64,000 bases of DNA, from positions 813,001 through 877,000 of the forward strand of contig NC_008783.1 of the NCBI RefSeq assembly GCF_000015445.1, read 5' to 3'. The stretch is from Bartonella bacilliformis KC583 (GTDB lineage Bacteria > Pseudomonadota > Alphaproteobacteria > Rhizobiales > Rhizobiaceae). Shown piece after piece: positions 38,952-48,826 of this stretch. Position 1 is the first letter of the stretch, and each line of letters opens with the position of its first letter. The translations under genes and the position numbers were made by a program. The notes beneath the pieces are model-generated. The model saw nothing but the letters and a program-made list of their open reading frames with translations, made no database searches and was not told the DNA's origin.

Positions 38952-39037
38952 TTAGGATTTAAAATTTTTTGTGAAACAACAAAAGAAATAAAAATTAAAA
39001 AAAATAATGATAAAATAGAAGGCTATCCTATAGTTTA

Positions 39038-39613
39038 TTAATGCGTAGCAAATGGAAGTGCTATATCAGGATAAATTTCTGCTGTCATCAACCCCTTTTC
39101 CCCTTTGCCAAAACGCACAATAACAACCTGACCAGCACGCAGTTCTGTTAAACCAAAACGACGCAATGTTTCCATATGAATAAAAATATCCTCTGTTCCT
39201 TGTCCTCGACTAAGGAAGCCAAATCCTTTATCACGATTAAACCACTTAACGATTGCACGCTCCAAACCACTTTCAGGAGAAACCGTAATATGTGTACGCA
39301 CCGGAATTTCTGACGGATGAACAGCCGATGATAAATCAATAGACTTCACTTGGATACATTTTAATCCTCGTTTAGTTTTTTTTACAGAACAAACAACCTT
39401 AGCACCCTCCAAGGCTGTTTGAAAACCGTCTCGCTGCATCACACTAATATGTAATAATATATCAGGAAGTTTAGGAAAATCAGGTGTAACAAACCCATAT
39501 CCCTTACTACTATCAAACCATTTAATGATACCAGTAATTTCAACAATCTCACGATACCCCCCGAGATCTTCTTCCAACGGGGAATGACCCTTCAATGTAT
39601 CCTTAATTATCAT
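39038..39613 (-). CDS. Double cold-shock-domain protein
   Basis: A 191-residue nucleic-acid-binding protein with two cold-shock domains: GIIKWFDSSKGYGFVTPDF (about 28-95) and AIVKWFNRDKGFGFLSRG (about 118-180), each with the RNP1-like K-G-(Y/F)-G-F motif. The linker is about 20 residues. Such two-domain CspA proteins are an alphaproteobacterial form. ATG 39613 is used; a TTG at 39619 is in frame. A GC-rich hairpin (39624-39636) lies just upstream, covering the only GGGG that could act as a ribosome site. Confidence 0.92.
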   Translation of the reverse strand: MIIKDTLKGHSPLEEDLGGYREIVEITGIIKWFDSSKGYGFVTPDFPKLPDILLHISVMQRDGFQTALEGAKVVCSVKKTKRGLKCIQVKSIDLSSAVHPSEIPVRTHITVSPESGLERAIVKWFNRDKGFGFLSRGQGTEDIFIHMETLRRFGLTELRAGQVVIVRFGKGEKGLMTAEIYPDIALPFATH

Positions 39614-40163
39614 AACCAAACGTAACCCCGCGGGTTTAAATCCTACAAATTGCTTCTCTCATGTTAAGTGAACATTGCCCTCATATTAACAAGTAAGGCC
39701 CAAGATAAGATGCCCCCATATTGTCATCCCACTTGATAATATCGATTCTATAATTTACCAATGCTCATCCATAATGCTTAATTTATATGCTTTGTTTAAC
39801 TCAAAGAAGACATAAAAAGAACCTTCATACAGTAACTGATTTTTATAGTATTTAACTCGCATAGTAATGAAGTTCAAGACAAGGTACTGAAGATTTCAGC
39901 TCTGAAATTGAGAATAATTTTATCACAACAGCTATGATAATTTACTTATAACAAATCAAATTCTTCAGCAAACAATCCTATTAATTGACATTTATCTCTT
40001 GTTAATTAGTTGAATGCATTAAGGTAGCTTTGAACTTAAAGGTGTGCAGTTAGCACATAAGAAAAATTTCAGGATACTAAGATATAAAATCGAGATCAAG
40101 CTATAACTTACTAAAAAACTCCCCTCTAAATTTAGAAAATTTCTTTTTTATAGGGTCTTATCT
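39614..40163. other. Intergenic region between the cold-shock gene and gatA
   Basis: 550 bases without a credible gene. Both neighbours are on the minus strand, so it holds the cold-shock gene's promoter and leader and the gatA 3' end. Apart from the 39624-39636 hairpin no repeat or RNA gene was seen. Confidence 0.4.
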
Positions 40164-41648
40164 TTATGGCCACCACTTTTTAGCACTAAATGTTCCTGCA
40201 GCCTGTTCTATAATATACGCTATCTGAAGAATGACTTCTTCAGCAAAAGGCTTTCCAATTAATTGCAATCCTAGCGGCAAACCACTTGATGATAAACCTG
40301 CAGGCACAGAAACTCCTGGCAAACCTACCATATTAACTGGTACGGTAAAAATGTCATTGAGATACATCGCTATGGAATCATTTTTTATTTTTTCATCAGC
40401 AAGGCCGAAAGCTGGTGTCGGTGTTACAGGCGTAAGAATTGCATCAACACCGATAGCAAAACATTGATCAAAATCATTCTTAATCAATGTTCTTACTTTT
40501 TGAGCTTTAATATAATAAGCATCGTAATACCCCGATGAAAGAACATAGGTTCCAATCAAAATACGCTGCTTAACTTCATCACCAAAACCAGCTGAGCGTG
40601 TCTTCTCATACATTTCAACAATGTCTTTCCCTGGCATACGAAGTCCAAAGCGAACACCATCATAGCGAGCTAAATTAGAAGACGCTTCTGCAGAAGCCAC
40701 AATGTAATAGGAAGGTAAGGCGTACTTTACATGAGGCAACGAAATATCAACAATCTCTGCTCCTGCTTCTTTTAAGAAATCCATTCCTTTTTGCCAAAGT
40801 TCAATAACTTCGGTAGACATCCATTCAAGACGATATTCTTTTGGGATACCAATTTTCATTCCTTTGATTGATTGGCCAATGCATTTTTCATAATCAGGTA
40901 TTGGTAAGTCAACAGAAGTTGAATCTTTCCTATCAAAGGAAGCCATTGATCTGAGCATAATTGCGCAATCTCGAACATCCCGCCCAATAGGCCCTGCTTG
41001 ATCTAATGATGAAGCATAAGCTATAGTTCCCCACCGTGAACAACGCCCATAAGTTGGTTTAATTCCTACCGTACCAGTAAAAGCTGCTGGTTGACGTATT
41101 GACCCACCAGTATCAGTAGCTGTTGCACCTACACAAAGTCGTGCTGCAACAGCAGCTGAAGAACCACCTGAAGAGCCACCAGGAACAAGCTTTTCATCCG
41201 ATCCTTTTTTACGCCATGGATTGATAACTGGCCCATAATATGATGTTTCATTGGATGATCCCATAGCAAACTCATCCATATTAAGTTTGCCCAACATAAC
41301 TGCTCCATCTTTCCATAAATTAGCAGTTACTGTTGATTCATACTTTGGTTTAAAACCATCAAGGATATATGAACACCCCTGAGTATGTACATCATATGTC
41401 GCAAAAAGATCTTTAATTCCTAGTGGAATTCCTTCTAAAATACCAGCTTCTCCTTTAGCAAGACGATTATCTGATTCAGCAGCCATTCTCATTGCTTGTT
41501 CTGCTGTTACTGCTACATAAGCATTCAAAATTGGATTAGCCAACTCAATCGCTTGCAAATAAGCTTCTGTTAATTCAGTTGCCTTGAAATCGCCTTTTTT
41601 TAGGGAATCACGAGCTTGTGCAATTGTTAACATTGTTAAATCGGTCAT
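40164..41648 (-). CDS. gatA: Glutamyl-tRNA(Gln) amidotransferase subunit A
   Basis: Amidase subunit of GatCAB, which converts Glu-tRNA-Gln (and Asp-tRNA-Asn) to the amide form. The 494-residue protein has the amidase Lys79 in GIKDLFAT, the Ser159 region [14 protein letters not shown] and the nucleophile Ser183 in [12 protein letters not shown], the Ser-Ser-Lys triad. It follows gatC by 30 bases. gatB, usually next in the series or elsewhere, is not in the window. Confidence 0.97.
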   Translation of the reverse strand: MTDLTMLTIAQARDSLKKGDFKATELTEAYLQAIELANPILNAYVAVTAEQAMRMAAESDNRLAKGEAGILEGIPLGIKDLFATYDVHTQGCSYILDGFKPKYESTVTANLWKDGAVMLGKLNMDEFAMGSSNETSYYGPVINPWRKKGSDEKLVPGGSSGGSSAAVAARLCVGATATDTGGSIRQPAAFTGTVGIKPTYGRCSRWGTIAYASSLDQAGPIGRDVRDCAIMLRSMASFDRKDSTSVDLPIPDYEKCIGQSIKGMKIGIPKEYRLEWMSTEVIELWQKGMDFLKEAGAEIVDISLPHVKYALPSYYIVASAEASSNLARYDGVRFGLRMPGKDIVEMYEKTRSAGFGDEVKQRILIGTYVLSSGYYDAYYIKAQKVRTLIKNDFDQCFAIGVDAILTPVTPTPAFGLADEKIKNDSIAMYLNDIFTVPVNMVGLPGVSVPAGLSSSGLPLGLQLIGKPFAEEVILQIAYIIEQAAGTFSAKKWWP

Positions 41649-41678
41649 ATTGATTCTCAGTTTTTAAGGTATAAAAAA

Positions 41679-41975
41679 CTATTCGACAATTTTTGAAACA
41701 AGAAAGAAATTTTCTTCTGTTACAGGTGCATTTGCCACAATATCCGCGGCCTTATTACCATCTGTGATACTATCCTCACGCGTTCGTAAAGTCATTGGAA
41801 TCACTGATATTAATGGATCAACTCCTGTAACATCGATTTCATCAAGTTGTTTTGCGAAATCTAAAATAGCATTGAACTTTTTTGTTATACGCTCCGTCTC
41901 ATTGTCATGGATAGCAATACGCGCTAAATGCGCTATCCGCTTGATCGTTTTATCATTTACAGACATATTATGCAT
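41679..41975 (-). CDS. gatC: Glutamyl-tRNA(Gln) amidotransferase subunit C
   Basis: Small subunit bridging GatA and GatB. The 98-residue protein has the family sequence IKRIAHLARIAIHDNETERI and LDEIDVTGVDPLISV. ATG 41975 and ATG 41966 (MSVNDKT) are both possible; the ribosome site does not decide. Upstream of gatA in an operon. Confidence 0.95.
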   Translation of the reverse strand: MHNMSVNDKTIKRIAHLARIAIHDNETERITKKFNAILDFAKQLDEIDVTGVDPLISVIPMTLRTREDSITDGNKAADIVANAPVTEENFFLVSKIVE

Positions 41976-42132
41976 CTTTATTTGAATCTCATTCTGATAT
42001 TAATCTATTTATATTCACTTAATTATATCAAGCTCGCATCTATAAGCATAAGAATATTGATATCTGTATCAAAATTTCATTATAAATACGAATCTAAAAT
42101 ACTAAGAAACCACGAACATAAAATCAAATCAC

Positions 42133-42618
42133 ATGGCTATTATCACCATAGACAGAGTTATTTCACATCTCTTATCTAAGCAAACAATAGCAGGTTTGGA
42201 TTTGGGAACTAAAACTATTGGAATCGCTATTTCTGATATCAGTTTAACCTTTTCAAATCCGCGTCCTGTTATTCAACGAAAAAAATTTACGTTAGATGCC
42301 TTAAAACTTATAAAAATTTTTGATCATGAAAATGTAGGTGTTGCTATCATTGGTTTACCTATCAACATGGATGGAAGCAATGGTCCTCGTGTTCAAGCTA
42401 CTCGAACTTTCGTCAGCAATATAGCAATGTACACAAAAATTCCATTTATTTTTTGGGACGAACGATTATCAACAATTGCAGCACAACGTCATCTTTTAGA
42501 AATAGATGTATCACGTATTAAACGAGAAAACCGTATTGATTCAGCTGCAGCTGCTTTTATACTACAAGGTGCTCTCGACAGAATTCAAATACTCCGTCAG
42601 AATCATACAGAAGGATAA
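42133..42618 (+). CDS. ruvX: Putative pre-16S rRNA nuclease YqgF/RuvX
   Basis: RNase H-like fold protein, a 161-residue YqgF family member involved in rRNA maturation and once called a Holliday junction resolvase. Motifs are [34 protein letters not shown] and [17 protein letters not shown], with [14 protein letters not shown] at the end. The C-terminus overlaps the AidB-like gene by 16 bases on the opposite strand. The gene is divergent from gatC. Confidence 0.93.
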   Translation: MAIITIDRVISHLLSKQTIAGLDLGTKTIGIAISDISLTFSNPRPVIQRKKFTLDALKLIKIFDHENVGVAIIGLPINMDGSNGPRVQATRTFVSNIAMYTKIPFIFWDERLSTIAAQRHLLEIDVSRIKRENRIDSAAAAFILQGALDRIQILRQNHTEG

Positions 42619-44228
42619 AGGATATTTAGTAATTCTAGTGGATTATATCGTGCAATCATCATACCATAAGATGATCTCCATTGTCCTCCAAGGCGGCTTT
42701 CCATATAAGCATTAACAACATAATCCATTTTTTTGCAACGTAATGATGCAGCAGCTCCTGCATATGCCACTTGCTCAACAAAAAATCTACCTGCCCCTTC
42801 ATTTGTTGAAGCCATCTGTGCAGCAGATTTGATAATTTCAATAGCCCTTGGACCTGCTGGACCAATATCCGTTGCAATTTTTTCTAACAATTTTTGAAAT
42901 AATCCAGGTGCTTTATTAACTATGAGAATTGCATCCTTCACTAATTGATTAGCATTATTCCTTAGAATCCTTGCAGATCCATCACGCAACATTTGTGATA
43001 ATGGATTGCCTTCTATAAAGCTTTCCAAACCGAGCTGTGCAATAATTTCACCAATAATCGGAATAACCAATTGGTTTACATGATACGCAACAATAGGTGT
43101 CATAATATGTGCAAAAGCTGCTTCAGAGCGATCATTAACAGCATTATCAAACGCCCATGCTAAACGAAAAACCAAGGCTTGTGAGGCAGCAATATCAAGT
43201 GCGATGTCAGAAAAAATACGCTCTGTTAATGGTGGTAAAGGTTGATTTGGCATTTTTTGTCGAAAAAAATCTATACCAAATTGAAGTGCTGCCCGCAAAA
43301 CACCTGCTGATATCACAGACTGATCGAAACGCACCATGGTTTCGACATCTTTGATTATTTTTGTGCCTTCTCCAATATTGCCTAAGAGCCAGCCATAAGA
43401 ATTTTGAAAATCAACACTTCCTTCTGGTACTGAATGCTCTCCAGAGCGCTGTATTAAATGACGGACTGATATGATACCATTTAATTCACCATTTTCTTGT
43501 AAGCGAGGAACAAAAAAGCAATTTAAACGACCATCTATTTCTGCACTAACAAGATAGCCGTCAGCTATTGGATTAACAACATTGGTTTTTGTAATATTTA
43601 AATTGTATAAATCACAACCAATCTTTTCATCAAAAGAAATTTTTTGGGCCATTGAAAAACTGGAAAAATGTTTTCTGCTTTCTTCAATATCATCAAAAGC
43701 ACAGCTAAGCGAAGCTCCCTTTTTATGATGAATAGGCTTAGAAGAAAAATCATACTGACGTGATAAAAGAACATTTTGCCACCTTTTAAATAATTCAGAG
43801 TTACCAACTAATACGGCAATAGCTGCACTTGTTATAACAACCTCATTTAAGTGTCCGGTCTCTAAACCAGCAGATAAAATTAAGCGAATAGCACGTGCTT
43901 GGTAACGCACTCCATTCTCTACAGTTATATTTTCCCAAAGTGAAGAAACCAACCCCATCTGCCTCGAATATCGTTGCAGAGTATAGTAAGATGGGTGCAT
44001 CTCCAATTGTTCTATTCGTTGACCCCATTCGTTATTATGGTGCAACACTGGCCGATGGCGATTTGCCAAACGAGAAAGATCCCATGCTTCACGGCTCGCT
44101 ACAAAAGCCCCGACTTCTTGAAAATTTTCTAATAAAGATTCAGGAAGAGTAGATGCAACACGAAGCATAAGTGTATCACTAAAAAATGCATTTTTTCGGC
44201 GACCACTTTGCATAAATGGATCATTCAT
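42603..44228 (-). CDS. AidB-like acyl-CoA dehydrogenase
   Basis: Flavoprotein of the acyl-CoA dehydrogenase superfamily. The 541 residues and the sequence [37 protein letters not shown] and [15 protein letters not shown] place it in the AidB branch, which protects DNA from alkylating damage in E. coli though the catalytic role is unclear. Its start is ATG 44228. It ends inside the last 16 bases of ruvX (convergent). pyrB is divergent, 125 bases away. Confidence 0.82.
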   Translation of the reverse strand: MNDPFMQSGRRKNAFFSDTLMLRVASTLPESLLENFQEVGAFVASREAWDLSRLANRHRPVLHHNNEWGQRIEQLEMHPSYYTLQRYSRQMGLVSSLWENITVENGVRYQARAIRLILSAGLETGHLNEVVITSAAIAVLVGNSELFKRWQNVLLSRQYDFSSKPIHHKKGASLSCAFDDIEESRKHFSSFSMAQKISFDEKIGCDLYNLNITKTNVVNPIADGYLVSAEIDGRLNCFFVPRLQENGELNGIISVRHLIQRSGEHSVPEGSVDFQNSYGWLLGNIGEGTKIIKDVETMVRFDQSVISAGVLRAALQFGIDFFRQKMPNQPLPPLTERIFSDIALDIAASQALVFRLAWAFDNAVNDRSEAAFAHIMTPIVAYHVNQLVIPIIGEIIAQLGLESFIEGNPLSQMLRDGSARILRNNANQLVKDAILIVNKAPGLFQKLLEKIATDIGPAGPRAIEIIKSAAQMASTNEGAGRFFVEQVAYAGAAASLRCKKMDYVVNAYMESRLGGQWRSSYGMMIARYNPLELLNILYPSV

Positions 44229-44352
44229 ATGTGTTATTCCTTATTCGAATCACTTGCATCATAAACTATTTATCTTTTCGCAATTAAAAACATTTGTTAC
44301 ATTCAAAGAAATGTTTATTAACGCTCTTAAGAGAGTTATAGAAAAGGATACG

Positions 44353-45318
44353 ATGACTCAAAATACTCCATTTCCAATTTTTCCCCATCGACATCTCTTG
44401 GGTATTAAGGGTTTAACTTTACAAGACCTTACTACATTACTTGATCGTGCAGATGCGAACGTTACCCTTTACCAAAAAAATGATAAAAAGAAATCTATAT
44501 TGCATGGGCGTACTCAAATTAATCTCTTCTTTGAATCTTCTACACGAACACAATCCTCATTTGAACTAGCCGGTAAGCGGTTAGGAGCAGATGTGATGAA
44601 CATGATCATCAGCAATTCATCTGTAAAAAAAGGGGAAACATTAATTGATACAGCAACAACCCTTAACGCAATGAATCCTGATATACTCGTTATTCGCCAT
44701 AATTGCGCTGGAGCCGCCTCACTTTTAGCTCAAAAGATTGACTGTTGTGTAATTAATGCAGGTGATGGAGCACATGAACATCCAACACAAGCTTTATTAG
44801 ATGCTCTTACTATTAGAAGAACAAAAGGTCGTATTGAAGGATTAACTGTTGCAATTTGTGGCGACATCTTGCATTCACGTGTTGCACGTTCCAATATCAT
44901 CAGTCTTAATACTTTAGGAGCACGTGTCCGTGTTGTTGCACCCTCAACATTGTTGCCTACCGGAATTGAAGATATGGGCGTTGAGGTTTTTCATACGATG
45001 CAAGAAGGTCTTAAAGGTGCTGATGTTGTTATGATGTTACGTTTACAGCTTGAGCGTATGACAGGTGCTTTTATTCCTTCTATCCGTGAATATTTTTATC
45101 ATTTCGGCTTACATAAAGAAAATCTAATCTATGCTAAAAATGATTGTATTATCATGCATCCTGGCCCAATAAATCGTGGTGTAGAAATCGCTTCTGATAT
45201 AGCTGATGGAACACGCAGTATGATCCATACACAAGTAGAAATGGGAATAGCTGTACGCATGGCTATCATGGAAGCGTTGCTGGATCCGCGCCATGATTAC
45301 AATGGAGAAAAGAAATGA
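44353..45318 (+). CDS. pyrB: Aspartate carbamoyltransferase
   Basis: Catalyses the committed step of pyrimidine synthesis. The 321-residue catalytic subunit has the carbamoyl phosphate motif [15 protein letters not shown], the [11 protein letters not shown] segment and the [12 protein letters not shown] loop. ATG 44353 follows AGGA; the frame extends upstream but has no similarity there. Its stop overlaps the next gene in an ATGA junction. No pyrI is present, as expected for this type, which may assemble with the neighbouring pyrC-like protein. Confidence 0.96.
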   Translation: MTQNTPFPIFPHRHLLGIKGLTLQDLTTLLDRADANVTLYQKNDKKKSILHGRTQINLFFESSTRTQSSFELAGKRLGADVMNMIISNSSVKKGETLIDTATTLNAMNPDILVIRHNCAGAASLLAQKIDCCVINAGDGAHEHPTQALLDALTIRRTKGRIEGLTVAICGDILHSRVARSNIISLNTLGARVRVVAPSTLLPTGIEDMGVEVFHTMQEGLKGADVVMMLRLQLERMTGAFIPSIREYFYHFGLHKENLIYAKNDCIIMHPGPINRGVEIASDIADGTRSMIHTQVEMGIAVRMAIMEALLDPRHDYNGEKK

Positions 45319-46610
45319 CAAGGCCAATAGTTTTTCAAAATGCCCGTATTGTTGATCCTTCACGCGCGATCGATGAAATTGGCACAGTCATTATTGAAAA
45401 TGGACTCATTACGGTTGCTGGAAAAGAATCCCTCAACCAGGGAACACCTGAAAGCGCAGAAATCATTGATGCAAGCAATAAAGCAATTTTACCTGGACTT
45501 GTTGATTCCCGAGTTTTTATTGGTGAACCAGGAGCTGAACATCGTGAAACAATTGCTTCGGCAAGCCAAGCAGCAGCAGCAGGAGGAATTACCTCTTTTT
45601 TGATGATGCCGGACACACAACCGGTCATTGATAATGTAGCTCTTGTCAAATTTATTACACGGACAGCACAAGAAATGTCATTGGTCAATATTTACCCTGT
45701 GGCAGCTATCACTCAAGGGTTAAATGGACAAAAAATAGCTGAATTTGGCTTATTAAAAAATGCAGGTGTAATTGCCTTCAGCGAGGGGAAAAAAACTCTT
45801 CAGAATTCATCTATTATGCGTCGTGCAATGACTTATGCTCGCGACTTTGATGTCGCTTTAATTCATGAAACGCAAGACAAAGACCTAACTGGCCAAGGTG
45901 TTATGAATGAAGGCTTATTAGCGAGTTGGCTTGGTCTTTCTGGAGTGCCTCGTGAAGCAGAAGTCATCCCTTTAGAAAGAGATTTGCGACTGGCTGCATT
46001 AACAAAAGTAAACTATCATGCTGCTCAAATATCAACAGCTATGTCTGCTGATGCTATTCGTTTAGCAAAACAACATAATACAAAAATTTCAGCGGGTGTA
46101 TCAATTAATCATTTATCTCTTAATGAAAATGATATTGGTGAATATCGTACCTTTTTTCGTTTAATACCTCCATTGCGTTCAGAAGAAGATCGTATTGCAA
46201 TGATTGAAGCAATAAACGATGGAACAATAGATGTTATTGTTTCTTCACATGATCCTCAAGATGTTGATACAAAGCGTTTACCCTTTCAAGACGCTGCAGC
46301 AGGCGCTATTGGAATGGAAACTTTATTAAGTGCGGCTTTACGTTTGTATCACAATAAATCCGTATCTCTTTTACGTTTAATCGAACTCTTATCAACAGCA
46401 CCTGCAAAACTTTTTGGTTTAAATGCTGGAACACTTATGAAAGGTGCTCCTGCAGATCTTATTTTGGTTGATCTTGATGAACCATGGGTATTATCTCCAG
46501 ATATATTGCACTCACGCTCAAAAAATACACCCTTTGAAAATACACGCTTTCAAGGACGTGTAATTCAAACCTTTGTTAAGGGTAAATCAGTGTTTAATCT
46601 TAACCACTAA
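45315..46610 (+). CDS. Dihydroorotase-like protein lacking metal ligands
   Basis: A 431-residue amidohydrolase-fold protein, homologous to dihydroorotase and translationally coupled to pyrB (ATGA overlap). The HxH metal motif of active enzymes is replaced: the segment reads [12 protein letters not shown], with Arg66 and Phe68 where the two His are expected. The later region has [16 protein letters not shown] instead of DHAPH. It is therefore likely a non-catalytic partner stabilising ATCase, as described for some pseudo-dihydroorotases. An active pyrC must lie elsewhere. Many databases name this family member pyrC. Confidence 0.9.
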
Positions 46611-46627
46611 ATAGGATTAAATTCTCA

Positions 46628-47263
46628 ATGAATCAGATTGAAATATTCTTTCAGTTTTATGCATATTTCCTTCTTTTGATATCCTATTTTATAGGATCTA
46701 TTCCATTTGGATTGCTTTTCACACGATTTGCTAAACTTGGTGATGTAAGAACAATTGGGTCTGGAAATATTGGAACTACAAATGTTTTACGGACAGGAAA
46801 TAAAAAAATTGCTGCTCTAACTCTTCTTTGCGACACTTTAAAGGGAACTATCGTTATTTGGATTGCAAAATTTTTAATCTATCCAATAGACAACAATATT
46901 ATTTCTGTTTTAGCGGGATTTTTTGCTTTTTGGGGTCATCTTTTTCCCATATGGCTCAAATTCAAAGGTGGTAAAGGCGTTGCAACTTATCTAGGTGTAT
47001 GCTTAGGGCTTTTTTGGCCAGCAGTAATTGTCTTTACCATTATCTGGATAATATCCTTTTTATTTAAGCGTTTGTCCTCATTATCAGCACTTGTTGCTGT
47101 CACTGCTGTTCCAATTTTTGTCTATCTTTTTTCTCCTTGCTTCTATACTAATTGCACAATAGCAATAATGAGCGTACTCGTAATTATCAAACATCATGCA
47201 AATATTCGCAGATTATTAATTGGGAAAGAGAGAAAGGTTACCATTAAAAAAAGGAATGGATAA
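46628..47263 (+). CDS. plsY: Acyl-phosphate:glycerol-3-phosphate acyltransferase PlsY
   Basis: Integral membrane acyltransferase that starts phospholipid synthesis from acyl-phosphate. The 211-residue protein has five or so hydrophobic segments and the motifs [28 protein letters not shown] and [13 protein letters not shown]; the three conserved PlsY motifs all look intact. It lies 17 bases after the pyrC-like gene and overlaps dprA by eight bases, so the run pyrB-pyrC-plsY-dprA is likely an operon. Confidence 0.95.
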
Positions 47264-48446
47264 GGGGACTCAACTTACTGATTATCAACGCTTAAACTGG
47301 TTGCGGTTATTACGCAGTGAGAATATTGGGGCTGTTACTTTTCGCAATTTAATTGATCATTATAAAACAGCAGAAAATGCTTTAGCTGCACTTCCTGAAC
47401 TTAGCAAAAAGGGTGGCCTTGGTACGGCTATCCGCGTAGCAACACTAGAAGATGCTGAAAAAGAAATGAATAAAGCCGAAAAATTAGGCATTCGGTTTAT
47501 CGGTTTGGGCGAACCAGATTATCCACCATTCCTCAGAGCCATGGAGGCATCACCGCCACTTATTACCATAAAAGGCAATGTTGCAGTTTTTTCTAAACCC
47601 TCTGTTGGGGTTGTTGGTTCTCGAAATGCTTCAGCTGCTGGTCAAAAACTAACAACTCAATTTTCTCATTTTCTTGGAAAGACTGGTTTTGCAATTATTT
47701 CTGGCTTAGCACGTGGTATTGATAGCATTGCTCATCAAACAAGCTTATTAACAGGCACAGTTGCAGTTATGGCTGGCGGAATCGATCACATTTATCCTTC
47801 AGAAAATAAAAAACTTTATAATGATATTATCGATAATGGTGGCGCCATTATCAGTGAAATGCCAATTAGTTGGAAACCACGTGCTATCGATTTTCCAAGA
47901 AGAAACCGCATTATTGCAGGGTTATCACTGGGTCTTTTAGTGGTAGAAGCAGCTATGCGATCAGGATCTTTAATTACAGCTCGTCAAGCTGTTGAAATCG
48001 GACGACTAATTTTTGCTATTCCTGGCTCTCCACTTGATCCGAGATCAATGGGTACAAACAACCTTATCAAAGAAGGAGCCTTATTGATTACACATCCTTC
48101 TGATATCATAGAGGCGCTTACCCCCTTAATTCCAAACAATACTGATTGTCAGCTGAGTTTTTTTGAGGAATCATATCCAATTCAATTACAACAAGAAAAT
48201 CATAGCTTACCTAAACCTAGTACAAAAGCCCCCTTTGCAGATGATACAGAACGCGCAGCTATTCTTTCTGCTCTCTCAACAACTCCAATTGATTTAGACA
48301 CATTAAGCAGTCATTCAGGTGTTCCTTTACAAAACTTATATCTCTTATTGATTGAATTAGACTTAGCTGGAAAACTTACTCGGCACTCCGGCGGTTATGT
48401 GTCACTGTCGACTGAGAATCCTCCCCAAGAGCTTCATTATTATTAA
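47256..48446 (+). CDS. dprA: DNA processing protein DprA
   Basis: Binds incoming single-stranded DNA and loads RecA in natural transformation; in non-competent bacteria its role is unclear. The 396-residue protein has a N-terminal SAM-like domain, the Rossmann fold domain with [32 protein letters not shown] and [18 protein letters not shown], and a C-terminal winged helix region (about 330-390). ATG 47256 lies eight bases inside plsY, with AAGGA abutting it, so the ribosome site is imperfect. It ends 71 bases into a minus-strand small gene. Confidence 0.94.
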
Positions 48447-48582
48447 TAATATTTTGCCCTTCTTTGGCTACCATATCCAAAAGCAACGCCAAAAGCGGAC
48501 TATGAGCTTGATATGCCATATGGCTCATTTGCTTTGACATATCTGTAATATAGCGGATAACTTTTAAATGATCTATTAACAT
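48376..48582 (-). CDS. Small conserved-looking protein, 68 residues
   Basis: A 68-residue open frame starting MLIDHLKVIRYITDM and continuing MSKQMSHMAYQAHSPLLALL. It resembles short proteins of unknown function found in rhizobia with the same helical pattern (a DLKxIxYITDM start and a LLALLLDMA segment). Its composition is coding-like. The last 71 bases overlap the 3' end of dprA on the other strand. I cannot prove expression; antisense overlap of a real gene is unusual but possible. Confidence 0.5.
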   Translation of the reverse strand: MLIDHLKVIRYITDMSKQMSHMAYQAHSPLLALLLDMVAKEGQNIINNNEALGEDSQSTVTHNRRSAE

Positions 48583-48826
48583 AATTTTCTATCCTTGAGC
48601 ATTATCCCTATCTCTCAATAGATGTTATTTTAGTATTTTTCTGCATGTCTTTTTATTAACCGTGGAAAATAAGTTGTTAAAATTTCTTATAAAGTGTATT
48701 TAAAATAATAACAATCAAAAGTTGTATAGTATGATTTTTTTTATGTACTCTTGATCAATTGCCATTGGCTATTCAGTTGAAAGAGAGTTATAAGGAGAAT
48801 TTTTATTTCAACATTCGGATAAAATT

